A DNA stretch of 64,000 nt from assembly GCF_018070565.1 (NCBI RefSeq), contig NZ_JAGPXL010000008.1, forward strand, positions 186,001 through 250,000, given 5' to 3'. The translations under genes and the position numbers were made by a program. This document shows, one piece after another, positions 49,361 through 56,930 of this stretch. Numbering within the stretch: the first letter of the stretch is position 1; every line of letters starts with the position of its first letter. The notes beneath the pieces were generated by a model. It searched no databases. It saw nothing but the letters and a program-made list of their open reading frames with translations, and was not told the DNA's origin. The DNA comes from Streptomyces sp. B93 (GTDB lineage Bacteria > Actinomycetota > Actinomycetes > Streptomycetales > Streptomycetaceae).

Positions 49361-51340
49361 TCAGTCGGCAACACGGAAACGCGGCAGGTTGTTGGGGTTG
49401 TTTCGTTCGATCCAACCCTTGCCGTCCGCCGCGATTCCCTCCAGAAGATGGAAGGTGTGGGCGAAACCCGCCGAAGTGAGGTTGATTTTAGCGATTTCCT
49501 CGGCATCTTCGCCGGGTGCCAATTGATGGGTGTCGGCGTCTTTGACACGAATATCCCTGACCGGCCCATTGGTGAGGATGAGCTCCAGGTCGTAGCCGAC
49601 ATCGACGCGTTCCGTGACCTGCACGGAAGAAAACGCATCGAACCGGTAGTTGCTTCGCTGCACTTTCTCGCGTCTTGCGTCGGCGAAATTAAACTCCGTG
49701 CTAATTTCACGAACGCCGTCCTGCGTGACCAGGAAAAGACGGAAGTTGTAGCGCGAGTATCGCCAAGGACCGCCCTTCACGCGCCCTCGCTTGTAAGGGC
49801 TTGCGGGTGTCATCAGGATGGCGTGGGTGATCAGGTCGCGCCAGGTCAGCTGGTGGTGACGGAGTGCTTCGTCGACGAACAGCGTCTTGTCACAGGTGAG
49901 CCAGGTCTCCATCTCCAGCTCGCTGGGTCGCGTGCTGTCCAGGAACGACTTCCAGTTCTGGTACGCGACTTGTCGCGCGGTCAACTGCTCTTGGTACACC
50001 TGGGTTTCCTCGGCCATTCGGCGCTCTTCGCCTCGGGCCTCCAGCCACGAGAAAGCGGCCGCGCGTCCGGACCAGACCGCACCGACTACGGCCAGGACAG
50101 CCAGCAGCATCGACTCGCCGGCACCTGAGGCCACTGTTCCGAGCAGGGCCAGTGTGGTGATGCCGAGAGCGATGAGGGCAATGACGCACACCCCCTGCGC
50201 CACCCCCGCCGTCTGGTTCTGGTGGCGTTGATCGAACAGAGTTCCTCTGTTGTGGCGTTCTCGGGCATCCTCGGCGAGATAGCGTATCAGCCAATTGACC
50301 CGGTCCACGCTGATTCGGCTCTCGCGGTACAGAAGCGCGATCTCGGCGACAAGGCTGTTACGGATGTGGACGGTATAACCGAGCCATTCCTGCGGGGCGA
50401 ATCCGTGGGGTGTCCGGACACTGAAGTAATGGTCGAAGGAATGACGGACACGGTTGGTGAACCCGTCCACGGGAGAAGCGGGATCGCGCGGGTGCGGGAC
50501 GTAGGGCTGAGGGTTCTTCGCTTTCAGCTGATGTTCCTGATACCACCATTGGCTGCCGAAGTGACCCGCGGTCAGGCCCGCACCGAGCGCCACCAGTAAC
50601 TCGATGACTGCCGCAACCGGATTCGCGACCAGCGCCAGTATCCAGAGGAATGCGCTGCTGACGGCGAACAGGCCGGCTCGGACCGGGAGGGCTGCCCGGG
50701 CGGCAGCAGCGGTACTCGGACGGGGCGGCAGGGCTCGTGCCCCGATCGGGTCGGGCTCAAAATAGGCCCAGACCCGTTTGACCCGGTCGTTGGCGAAGCG
50801 ATCCGTCTCGGCCCGCTCGCGGTTCTCGGCCCACAGGGCGTCCTTCAGTCCTCCGGTGAGTACGAGGTCGAAGTGGCGGAGAATCGCGTCACGCCGACGA
50901 GGTGAAAGGGCCCGCAACCGCTCCAGTACGCGTCTTGTCTCGCCGTCCGCGGTACTGAGCATCGCCAGCAGTTCGAATGCGATGCGCAGAGCGTCTTTCC
51001 ACTCTCCGTCTGCGTAATTCCGTACGAGCCCGGAGGCATGGTGCAGCCGCTGGAGTTCTTCGGTGCTGAGGTCGTGGTAGGCGCGTCCACTGAGCATGGC
51101 GAGTACCCAGTAGAAACGGACCTCCGCGTTGTCGTATCCGTGGGCGATCGCGTCACTGATCATGTCGCGAGCACGGCTGGGGATGCCATCCTCAAGAAAC
51201 CGCACACCGACGCTGCACTTTTCCTGAGGCGACGCATCAGGATGGACGAAGTACACGTTGGAATTATGTACGGTCTCGGCCTGGATTCCGACTGTGGAAT
51301 GGCTGGCCCAATTGTGCGTGACACCGCTGCCGTCGATCAT
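49361..51340 (-). CDS. Four-TM protein sharing a short motif with the adjacent nucleosidase
   Basis: A 659-residue protein. The N terminus holds HSTVGIQAETVHNSNVYF (residues about 14-31), matching a motif in the upstream PNP-type protein. A helical domain of about 150 residues follows, then two membrane pairs near residues 222-262 (LFAVSSAFLWILALVANPVAAVIELLVALGAGL) and 380-430 (VCVIALIALGITTLALLG, MLLAVLAVVGAVWSGRAAAF). A C-terminal cytoplasmic domain of about 200 residues ends the protein. The ATG overlaps the PNP stop (ATGA). Family not recognised; a membrane effector or partner of the nucleosidase is the inference. Confidence 0.72.
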   Translation of the reverse strand: MIDGSGVTHNWASHSTVGIQAETVHNSNVYFVHPDASPQEKCSVGVRFLEDGIPSRARDMISDAIAHGYDNAEVRFYWVLAMLSGRAYHDLSTEELQRLHHASGLVRNYADGEWKDALRIAFELLAMLSTADGETRRVLERLRALSPRRRDAILRHFDLVLTGGLKDALWAENRERAETDRFANDRVKRVWAYFEPDPIGARALPPRPSTAAAARAALPVRAGLFAVSSAFLWILALVANPVAAVIELLVALGAGLTAGHFGSQWWYQEHQLKAKNPQPYVPHPRDPASPVDGFTNRVRHSFDHYFSVRTPHGFAPQEWLGYTVHIRNSLVAEIALLYRESRISVDRVNWLIRYLAEDARERHNRGTLFDQRHQNQTAGVAQGVCVIALIALGITTLALLGTVASGAGESMLLAVLAVVGAVWSGRAAAFSWLEARGEERRMAEETQVYQEQLTARQVAYQNWKSFLDSTRPSELEMETWLTCDKTLFVDEALRHHQLTWRDLITHAILMTPASPYKRGRVKGGPWRYSRYNFRLFLVTQDGVREISTEFNFADARREKVQRSNYRFDAFSSVQVTERVDVGYDLELILTNGPVRDIRVKDADTHQLAPGEDAEEIAKINLTSAGFAHTFHLLEGIAADGKGWIERNNPNNLPRFRVAD

Positions 51341-52500
51341 GATAAGTCACCCGCCGCGACAACCAGTGGTGCCAGCCTGGTCACCAGCTCGGGAGCCTCT
51401 GCGATCAGGCCCCGTAATCTCTTGAGTGCCATGGTCGCCCCCTTGGGCGATTCGGCGGTGTTCTCCCTTGCGGCCCGGCGGGCAATGCCCAGCTCGGCCA
51501 GTGCTTCTCGGTAGGTGTCGTCGTCGAGGGCTCCCTCGGCGTGGTGACGCTTCAGGTACTCACGAAAACCGTCCAGTTCCGCGACCAGGTCCGCCGCGCT
51601 GGTCACCTTCGGGTCCACGTTCACGTAGACGCTGCTCTCTTTGACTGAGCCGGCCATGATGCCAACGGTGCTGTTACGGGCAGTGTTGCTGACGTGCCCT
51701 TTGTGTCTGTCGGCCGTACAGGCCCTGTCTGCCAGGGACATCGCGATCTCCTCCTGCTCTCCCACCAGTTCCACGGCCAGTCGGGTGGCGAATGCCGCCG
51801 CGTTCGCCGCGGCCCGTGGTTGCCAGTTGCGGTCCTTCGCACTGCTCTTCGTACCGTCCGCCCGGTCGCTGATTCCCCGAATAATGGCCACCGGTGCCCC
51901 GTTGAGATGACCGGCTTGCGCCACACCGGCGGCCTCCATCTCGATCGCGAGCGCGTCGTTGTAGTGCTGCCGGATCCACCGCGCCTCGGTCGAGATCGTC
52001 GAGTTCTGTACGACCTCGCCTGCGGCGATCGCGCCGAAGCGCACCTGCGGCGCGCGCCCATGACCGGGCGTGTCATCAGCCCAGTCGTTCATGCGAGCCA
52101 GATGCGAGCCGAGCTGGCTGATACCGTGCGCCGCCTCCCACACCCGGGGACGGGCCTTGAGCCCGTCGTCCTCGCTGGTTCCGCCGTGGTAGGCGTACAC
52201 GTGCGTCGCCATCACCACGTCACCCAGCCGGGCGGTATCCCACAGGGCACCGGCGACGCCCACGAAGAACACGGCCACCGGGGAAAACTCCTGTATCGCG
52301 CGCTCGGCGATCACTGCGGCGGAATGATTCCCTTTGTTCGTCAGACCGAGCGCGACACGACATGAAGTGCCTTGCACATTTCCCACCTCGAACCGCGTCC
52401 CGCGCTCATGACGGTAAACCTGCAGATCGGCCAGTTTCCGACGCACGGCCTGGTACTCCAGATTGAGGGCGGTAAGAATCACCACCAGGTCTTTCGACAA
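51337..52500 (-). CDS. MTAN/PNP-superfamily nucleosidase with C-terminal signalling motif
   Basis: A 387-residue protein. Residues 1-250 are a nucleoside phosphorylase/MTAN-type domain: VVILTALNLEYQAV, FFVGVAGAL (about 78-86), the nucleoside-binding ALAIEMEAAGVAQ (183-195) and the catalytic-Asp segment IRGISDRAD (207-215). The active-site residues appear present. Residues 276-293 are NSTVGIMAGSVKESSVYV, repeated in the next protein. A helical tail (EYLKRHHAEGALDDDTYREALAELG, LKRLRGLIAEAPELVTRLAPL) ends it. PNP domains act as ATP nucleosidase effectors in Detocs-type phage defence. TTG start directly follows the regulator's stop, with GGAAGGG upstream. Confidence 0.82.
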   Translation of the reverse strand: MSKDLVVILTALNLEYQAVRRKLADLQVYRHERGTRFEVGNVQGTSCRVALGLTNKGNHSAAVIAERAIQEFSPVAVFFVGVAGALWDTARLGDVVMATHVYAYHGGTSEDDGLKARPRVWEAAHGISQLGSHLARMNDWADDTPGHGRAPQVRFGAIAAGEVVQNSTISTEARWIRQHYNDALAIEMEAAGVAQAGHLNGAPVAIIRGISDRADGTKSSAKDRNWQPRAAANAAAFATRLAVELVGEQEEIAMSLADRACTADRHKGHVSNTARNSTVGIMAGSVKESSVYVNVDPKVTSAADLVAELDGFREYLKRHHAEGALDDDTYREALAELGIARRAARENTAESPKGATMALKRLRGLIAEAPELVTRLAPLVVAAGDLS

Positions 52501-53244
52501 CTATTTCCCTTCCTCTCTTGTGTCCTCTTCCGTCGTGGACGGAACAGGTCGGATCAGTGGTGGGAACAACACCGTATTCGGCCCGGCCCGGTACAGCCGC
52601 GCGGGCCGTCCTCCTGTGGTTCTACGTCCGGATCCGGCGGGGATAATGAATCCCTTTACGGCCTGGACTTTCCGGTAGAAATTACGAGTGTCGAGTTCGG
52701 TGCCCCAAACCGCCTCGTACACCTGTTGCAACTCGGCTATGGTGAATAGTTCTCCGCAGAATGCCGTGGCCAGTGCCGAGAATTCGAGCTTGGTACGTGC
52801 GCGTTCGATTCCGTCCGTAACGATCTGGCGGTGATCGAAGGCCAGTTCCACCTCACCGGACAGGACGGATGCCACGGGTACCCACGCGGCATCCGTGGCA
52901 TCTGTTCCCGCGACTGGTTCGGGGAGTCCCGGCGCGATTGCCAAGTGGGCCACGGAAACGACTCGTCCTCGTGGATCACGGCCTGCGTCCCCGTAGGTGG
53001 CCAACTGTTCAAGATGTACCCGCCCAGCAGCCAGAGCGGTTTCCTCACTCAACTCACGGTGGGCGGCGTCCAAGATCTCCTCACCAGCATGATTGAGGAA
53101 TCCGCCAGGCAGAGCCAGCATGCCCTGAAAAGGATCTTCGCCCCGCTCCACGAGCAGGAGGCACAGTTGCGCCTCACGCAGTGTCAGGATCACGAGGTCA
53201 ACCGTCAGCAGCACCGGCGGGGGTGACCACTCGTCAGCTTGCAT
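52501..53244 (-). CDS. NrtR-like Nudix-domain transcriptional regulator
   Basis: A 247-residue protein. An N-terminal Nudix domain has MLALPGGFLNHAGEEILDAAHRELSEETALA (residues about 40-70). The REL-EE core is intact, but one residue is inserted between GG and the first Glu and the final Gly is Ala, so hydrolysis is doubtful. A C-terminal winged helix follows (FTIAELQQVYEAVWGTELDTRNFYRKVQAVKGFIIPAGSGRRTTGGRPARLYR), the NrtR arrangement. NrtR-type regulators sense ADP-ribose or related nucleotides. It is the first gene of the operon; ATG 53244 preferred over TTG 53253. Confidence 0.85.
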   Translation of the reverse strand: MQADEWSPPPVLLTVDLVILTLREAQLCLLLVERGEDPFQGMLALPGGFLNHAGEEILDAAHRELSEETALAAGRVHLEQLATYGDAGRDPRGRVVSVAHLAIAPGLPEPVAGTDATDAAWVPVASVLSGEVELAFDHRQIVTDGIERARTKLEFSALATAFCGELFTIAELQQVYEAVWGTELDTRNFYRKVQAVKGFIIPAGSGRRTTGGRPARLYRAGPNTVLFPPLIRPVPSTTEEDTREEGK

Positions 53245-53267
53245 GCAACTCAAGGTACTTCGATTCC

Positions 53268-53280
53268 TGTCAGTTTGACA
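53268..53280. promoter_or_regulatory. Operator/promoter of the Nudix-regulator operon
   Basis: Palindrome TGTCA-GTT-TGACA overlaps a minus-strand -35-like TTGTCA, with TACCTT 18 bases on and the start codon about 10 bases after that. Probable autoregulatory site of the Nudix regulator. Confidence 0.5.
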
Positions 53281-53499
53281 AGAAAGGTGATAAGGAAGCC
53301 GTTGGTGCTGTATGGCGGGGCGCTCCGAATGGTCAACTCGTCATCCGCCCCGCAGCCGGGCGCGGACCGATCGCGGCCTGCGGGTTCGGTGTTACCTGGT
53401 TGAGTTGGTCCAGTGGTGGTGGAGTGTGGAGCTGGAGGTCGCACGAGAGGGCACTGTCCGCTCCGTCGGGCCCGCAGTGCAGTGACCGGGAGGTGCTTC

Positions 53500-53822
53500 A
53501 TGACGGCCGAAATAGTGGCCCCGGCATGGATGCACGAGCAGATCACGGCGGAGGAGTACGAGTCCTGGTCCGAGGGGCAGTGCGCCGGCATCGAGATCGT
53601 TGACGGGATGGCCGTCGTGAGTCCGAGTGCATCCAAGCGGCACAACCGGCTGGCCCGGATTGTGGTGAATGCCCTGGATGCCGTCGCGGGCGCGGAGTGG
53701 AGCGCCGACACGGACTTTGACGTCCGGCTTCAGGATGTCCCGCTCACCACTCGCCGCCCGGACGATGTCGTGTACCGCGCGGACACAATCAACATCACCC
53801 CCGCCGTACCAGTGTCCTTCCG
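53500..53822 (+). pseudogene. Uma2-family endonuclease-like gene, truncated
   Basis: ATG at 53500 with GGGAGG upstream. About 108 residues match the start of Streptomyces Uma2 proteins (ITAEEYESWSEGQCAGIEIVDGMAVVSPSASKRHNRLARIVVNALDAV, RRPDDVVYRADTINITPA). The normal second half, with the nuclease core E-x-K region, is missing. At about 53815 the sequence runs into the 3' end of the opposing vapC-like gene, so a deletion or insertion removed about 80 residues. Confidence 0.75.
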
Positions 53823-54290
53823 TCAGCCTTCCTGGGGCGCCCTCGGGCGGGTGACCAGTACGACGGTGAGGAGGGCGTCCAGGCCTCTGAAGTCGTCGGG
53901 GTTGGTGGTGAAGAGGGGGAGGTCCTCGGCCACGGCGATGGCGGCGATCATCAGGTCTGCCACCCGGCGGCGTGGCTTGCGGCCGGCGCTGATCACCGCG
54001 GCGCAGATACGGCCGTAGATCCGGGCCGCCTCGGCGTCGAAGGGGATGGGGTCGAACTCGTTCTCGGCGCGTTGCAGGACGTCGAGCCTGCGGGCGCGTT
54101 CGGCGTGTTCGTCGTAGCTGGTCTGTTCGTCGTTGCGACGGACCTCGTGCGGGCCGGCGGATAACTCGGCCAGGGTGATGGCGGTGATCGCCATTTCATC
54201 CGGTAGCTCCTCGGGGGCCACCCAGCGGCGCAGAATCATGATGTTGGTGTCGAGGAGGCCCTGCTGATGGGTTGGGCGGTCAGCGGTCAT
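53823..54290 (-). CDS. vapC: VapC-type PIN-domain toxin
   Basis: A 155-residue PIN-domain ribonuclease toxin. The acidic residues are visible: LLDTNIMI (Asp near 14), ITAITLAELSAG (Glu near 44) and RVADLMIAAIAVAEDLPLFTTNPDDF (Asp near 112 and 130). ATG 54290 overlaps the antitoxin end by 11 bases. Expected to cleave RNA, often tRNA, when the antitoxin is degraded. The stop directly abuts the broken Uma2 gene on the other strand. Confidence 0.88.
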   Translation of the reverse strand: MTADRPTHQQGLLDTNIMILRRWVAPEELPDEMAITAITLAELSAGPHEVRRNDEQTSYDEHAERARRLDVLQRAENEFDPIPFDAEAARIYGRICAAVISAGRKPRRRVADLMIAAIAVAEDLPLFTTNPDDFRGLDALLTVVLVTRPRAPQEG

Positions 54291-54549
54291 AGGGATCGTC
54301 CGCGTAGGTGTCGGCCGTGGCGTCCTGATCGGCGCGGAACCTGTCGAGGTCGATGCCGGGGGCGGTCCTGGACATCGCGGCGAACTCCTGGCGGGAGACG
54401 AACCGACGGCGTCGGCGCAGCGGGACGAGCTGGCCGATCGGGTGTCCGTCGCGGGTGACGGTGAACGACTGACCGCCCTGTATGGCATCCATAATCTCTC
54501 GGGACCGGCTGCGCAGGTCCCTTTGGGTGATTTCGGGCTGAATGCTCAT
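54280..54549 (-). CDS. Phd/YefM-type antitoxin
   Basis: An 89-residue antitoxin (MSIQPEITQRDLRSRSREIMDAIQGGQSFTVTRDGHPIGQLVPL; the Phd fold's DNA-binding half) followed by a charged, probably disordered toxin-binding tail (DLDRFRADQDATADTYADDPYD). It should neutralise the VapC toxin and repress the operon through the palindrome just upstream. ATG at 54549. Confidence 0.88.
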   Translation of the reverse strand: MSIQPEITQRDLRSRSREIMDAIQGGQSFTVTRDGHPIGQLVPLRRRRRFVSRQEFAAMSRTAPGIDLDRFRADQDATADTYADDPYDR

Positions 54550-54557
54550 ACTGGCCA

Positions 54558-54578
54558 AGGTAGCACTGGGTGCTACCT
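54558..54578. promoter_or_regulatory. Toxin-antitoxin operator
   Basis: Perfect 9-bp palindrome AGGTAGCAC-TGG-GTGCTACCT starting 8 bases upstream of the antitoxin ATG. Confidence 0.75.
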
Positions 54579-54600
54579 GGTGGCACAGGGCAGCCTGCCT

Positions 54601-56661
54601 TCAGTGGTCCGGCAGTGTTTGTTCTGTCCAGATTGTCTTGCCGGGGGAGCTGTAGCGGGTGCCCCAGGCTGCTGCCAGTTGGGAGGTGATGAAGAGGCCT
54701 CGGCCGCCCTCCTCGGCGGTGCCGGCGTGGTGGAGGTGGGGGGCCGCGTCGCCGTTGTCGCGGACTTCGCAGGTGAGGGTGCGGTCGTGGATGAGGCGGA
54801 GTTCGAGAGGGGGGCTGCCGTAGCGGATGGCGTTGGTGACCAGTTCGCTGACGATGAGTTGGGTTTCGTGGGAGGTGTCGTCGTCGATGTGCCAGGCGGT
54901 GAGCTGGGCGGCGGTGCGGTGGCGGGCGGTGGCCACCGAGGTGGGGTCCGGGGCCAGTTGCCAGGAGACGCAGCGTTCGGAGGGGAAGGGGCGGGCGCGG
55001 GCGACGATGACGGCCGCGTCACCGATGCCGAGGTCCGGGGGGAGGGCGTAGACGAGGGCGTCGCAGAGGTCCTGGAGGGGGCGGTCGGGGGATGTGGGGA
55101 GGGGGGTTGAGGTTGCGGAGAGGTACGAGGTGAGGAGGGGGGTGCTCGTGAAGATGAGGACGCTGCCCTCGGGGACTTCGACCTCCGTGGCCGCGAAGGG
55201 GGCGTCCCGTGGGGTGCCCAGGCGGGGGCCCGCGGGGGCGGCGGGGACGGTCACGGTGCCGTCGGGATGTACCAGGACGGGGGCGAGGCGGCCGGCCGTG
55301 GCGAGGGTGCAGGTGCCGGTCAACGGGTCGTGGACGGCGTACACGCAGTCGGCGCTGAGGGCCTCGCGGCGCAACGGGTCGCCGAGGGGCAGGTTCGCGC
55401 GTTCCGCGGCCAGTTGTCCGGCGGTGTCGTGGAGGCGGGCCAGGAGTTCGTCGGGGGGCAGGTCGAACGCCGCCAGGGAGCGTACGGCGGTGCGCAGCTG
55501 GCCCATGGCCGCGGCGGCGTTCAGCGCGCGCCCGGCCACCGTGCCGACGACGAGGGCGGTACGGGCGCTGGACAGGGCGATGGTGTCGTACCAGGCTCCA
55601 GGGTCGACGCCGGTGACGGAGAGGTAGGCGGCCTCCAGGGAGGTGTGCGTCTCGGGGCTGCGGGGCAGCAGCTGGCGCTGCACGGTCGCGGCGACGGTGT
55701 GCTCGCGGGTGTAGCGGCGGGCGTTGTCGACGCAGAGGGCCGTGTGGGCGGCGAGTTCGACCGCGAGTTCCTGGTCGCCGGCGTCGAAGGCGGGAGCCGG
55801 TCCGGCGCGGTAGAGGCTGATCAGGCCGATGGCGGTGTCACGCAGCGTCAGGGGTACGACGAGCAGGGAGTGGGCCCGCGACGCCATGATCGCCTGGGCT
55901 CGTGCCGGGTCGGCGGACAGCCAGGGGGCGGCGGGGTCCAGCGGCACCACGCGTGGGCGCAGGTCGGTGAGGGCCTGGGTGAAGGGCGTGGGGCCCGGCA
56001 CGCTGTGCACGTCGCCGACCTGGTGGGCCCGCGGTGCGGTGGCGCTGCCGCTGCGGTAGGCGGTGCGCATCAGCGGGGTGCCCGGCGGCAGGGGAGCCAG
56101 CGGCGGGTCGTCGCCACGGATGACCGCGTCCACGACCTCCACGATCGCGGCGTCGGCGAACGCGGGCACCACCGCGGTCACGAACTCCTCGCCGGTCAGC
56201 GTCGGGTCCAGGGTGCGGCCCACGCCCGCCCGTACGGCGTCCAGGACCCGGGACCGGGTCCTGGACCGCTCGCGTTCGGTGACGTCGGTCACGGCGACCG
56301 CCAGGCCGAGCACCCTGCCGCGCGGGCCGCGCAGCCTGAGCACCGTCGCCTCGAAGTGCCGCGGGTCCCCGTCGAGGCGGGCCCGCAGGACGTACTCCCG
56401 CAGGGGTTCGCCGGTCTCCAGGACGCGGGTGAGGAGCGCCTCGACGTCCTCGTCCTCGATCATGTCGTAGACCTCGCGGGCGGGGCGTCCCAGCAGCTGG
56501 TCCACGGGCATGCCCTTGGCCCCGGGTGTCGTCGGGTTGATCCGCACCACCCGCAGCTCGGTGTCCAGCAGGTGCAGCCCGATCGGTGACTGCTCGAACA
56601 GGGCGTCGAGCATCGGGACCGCTGTCTCGTCCACCAGCCGTAGATCGGCGCTGTGTTTCAT
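54601..56661 (-). CDS. PAS-GAF-SpoIIE-HATPase signalling protein with altered phosphatase residues
   Basis: A 686-residue protein. PAS domain is at about 15-130 (PMLDALFEQSPIGLHLLDTELRVVRIN), GAF at about 150-320, SpoIIE/PP2C-like at about 335-550 and a C-terminal RsbW-like ATPase (SHETQLIVSELVTNAIRYG, EEGGRGLFITSQLAAAWG). In active SpoIIE phosphatases the metal ligands sit in GDWYD and VGDVxGHG. Here they read GAWYD and VGTVAGRA, so two key Asp residues are gone and the phosphatase is probably inactive. ATG 56661 follows GGGAGG. Divergent from an MFS gene. Confidence 0.88.
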   Translation of the reverse strand: MKHSADLRLVDETAVPMLDALFEQSPIGLHLLDTELRVVRINPTTPGAKGMPVDQLLGRPAREVYDMIEDEDVEALLTRVLETGEPLREYVLRARLDGDPRHFEATVLRLRGPRGRVLGLAVAVTDVTERERSRTRSRVLDAVRAGVGRTLDPTLTGEEFVTAVVPAFADAAIVEVVDAVIRGDDPPLAPLPPGTPLMRTAYRSGSATAPRAHQVGDVHSVPGPTPFTQALTDLRPRVVPLDPAAPWLSADPARAQAIMASRAHSLLVVPLTLRDTAIGLISLYRAGPAPAFDAGDQELAVELAAHTALCVDNARRYTREHTVAATVQRQLLPRSPETHTSLEAAYLSVTGVDPGAWYDTIALSSARTALVVGTVAGRALNAAAAMGQLRTAVRSLAAFDLPPDELLARLHDTAGQLAAERANLPLGDPLRREALSADCVYAVHDPLTGTCTLATAGRLAPVLVHPDGTVTVPAAPAGPRLGTPRDAPFAATEVEVPEGSVLIFTSTPLLTSYLSATSTPLPTSPDRPLQDLCDALVYALPPDLGIGDAAVIVARARPFPSERCVSWQLAPDPTSVATARHRTAAQLTAWHIDDDTSHETQLIVSELVTNAIRYGSPPLELRLIHDRTLTCEVRDNGDAAPHLHHAGTAEEGGRGLFITSQLAAAWGTRYSSPGKTIWTEQTLPDH

Positions 56662-56930
56662 AGGGTCGTCCTCCCGCCTCCGCCCCGGGGTCGGCTTCCC
56701 GGCGGTGTGGTGGCGCCGACGCGGCTCCGCGCGGATGTGTCTCCAGCGTGCTCCGGGCGACGGGACGCTGCATCCGCGGGGCATCCGCGGGCGCACGCGC
56801 GGGGAGCCACGCCAAGCCTTCAGGAGCCCCGGGGCTCCCGAGAGCCCGCGGTCACCCGTGGCGGGGGAGGCGGGAGTCCGTCCCGTCCGGCCATGTTGGG
56901 TGCACGCCGCGTGGCGCCGGAGGTGACAGC

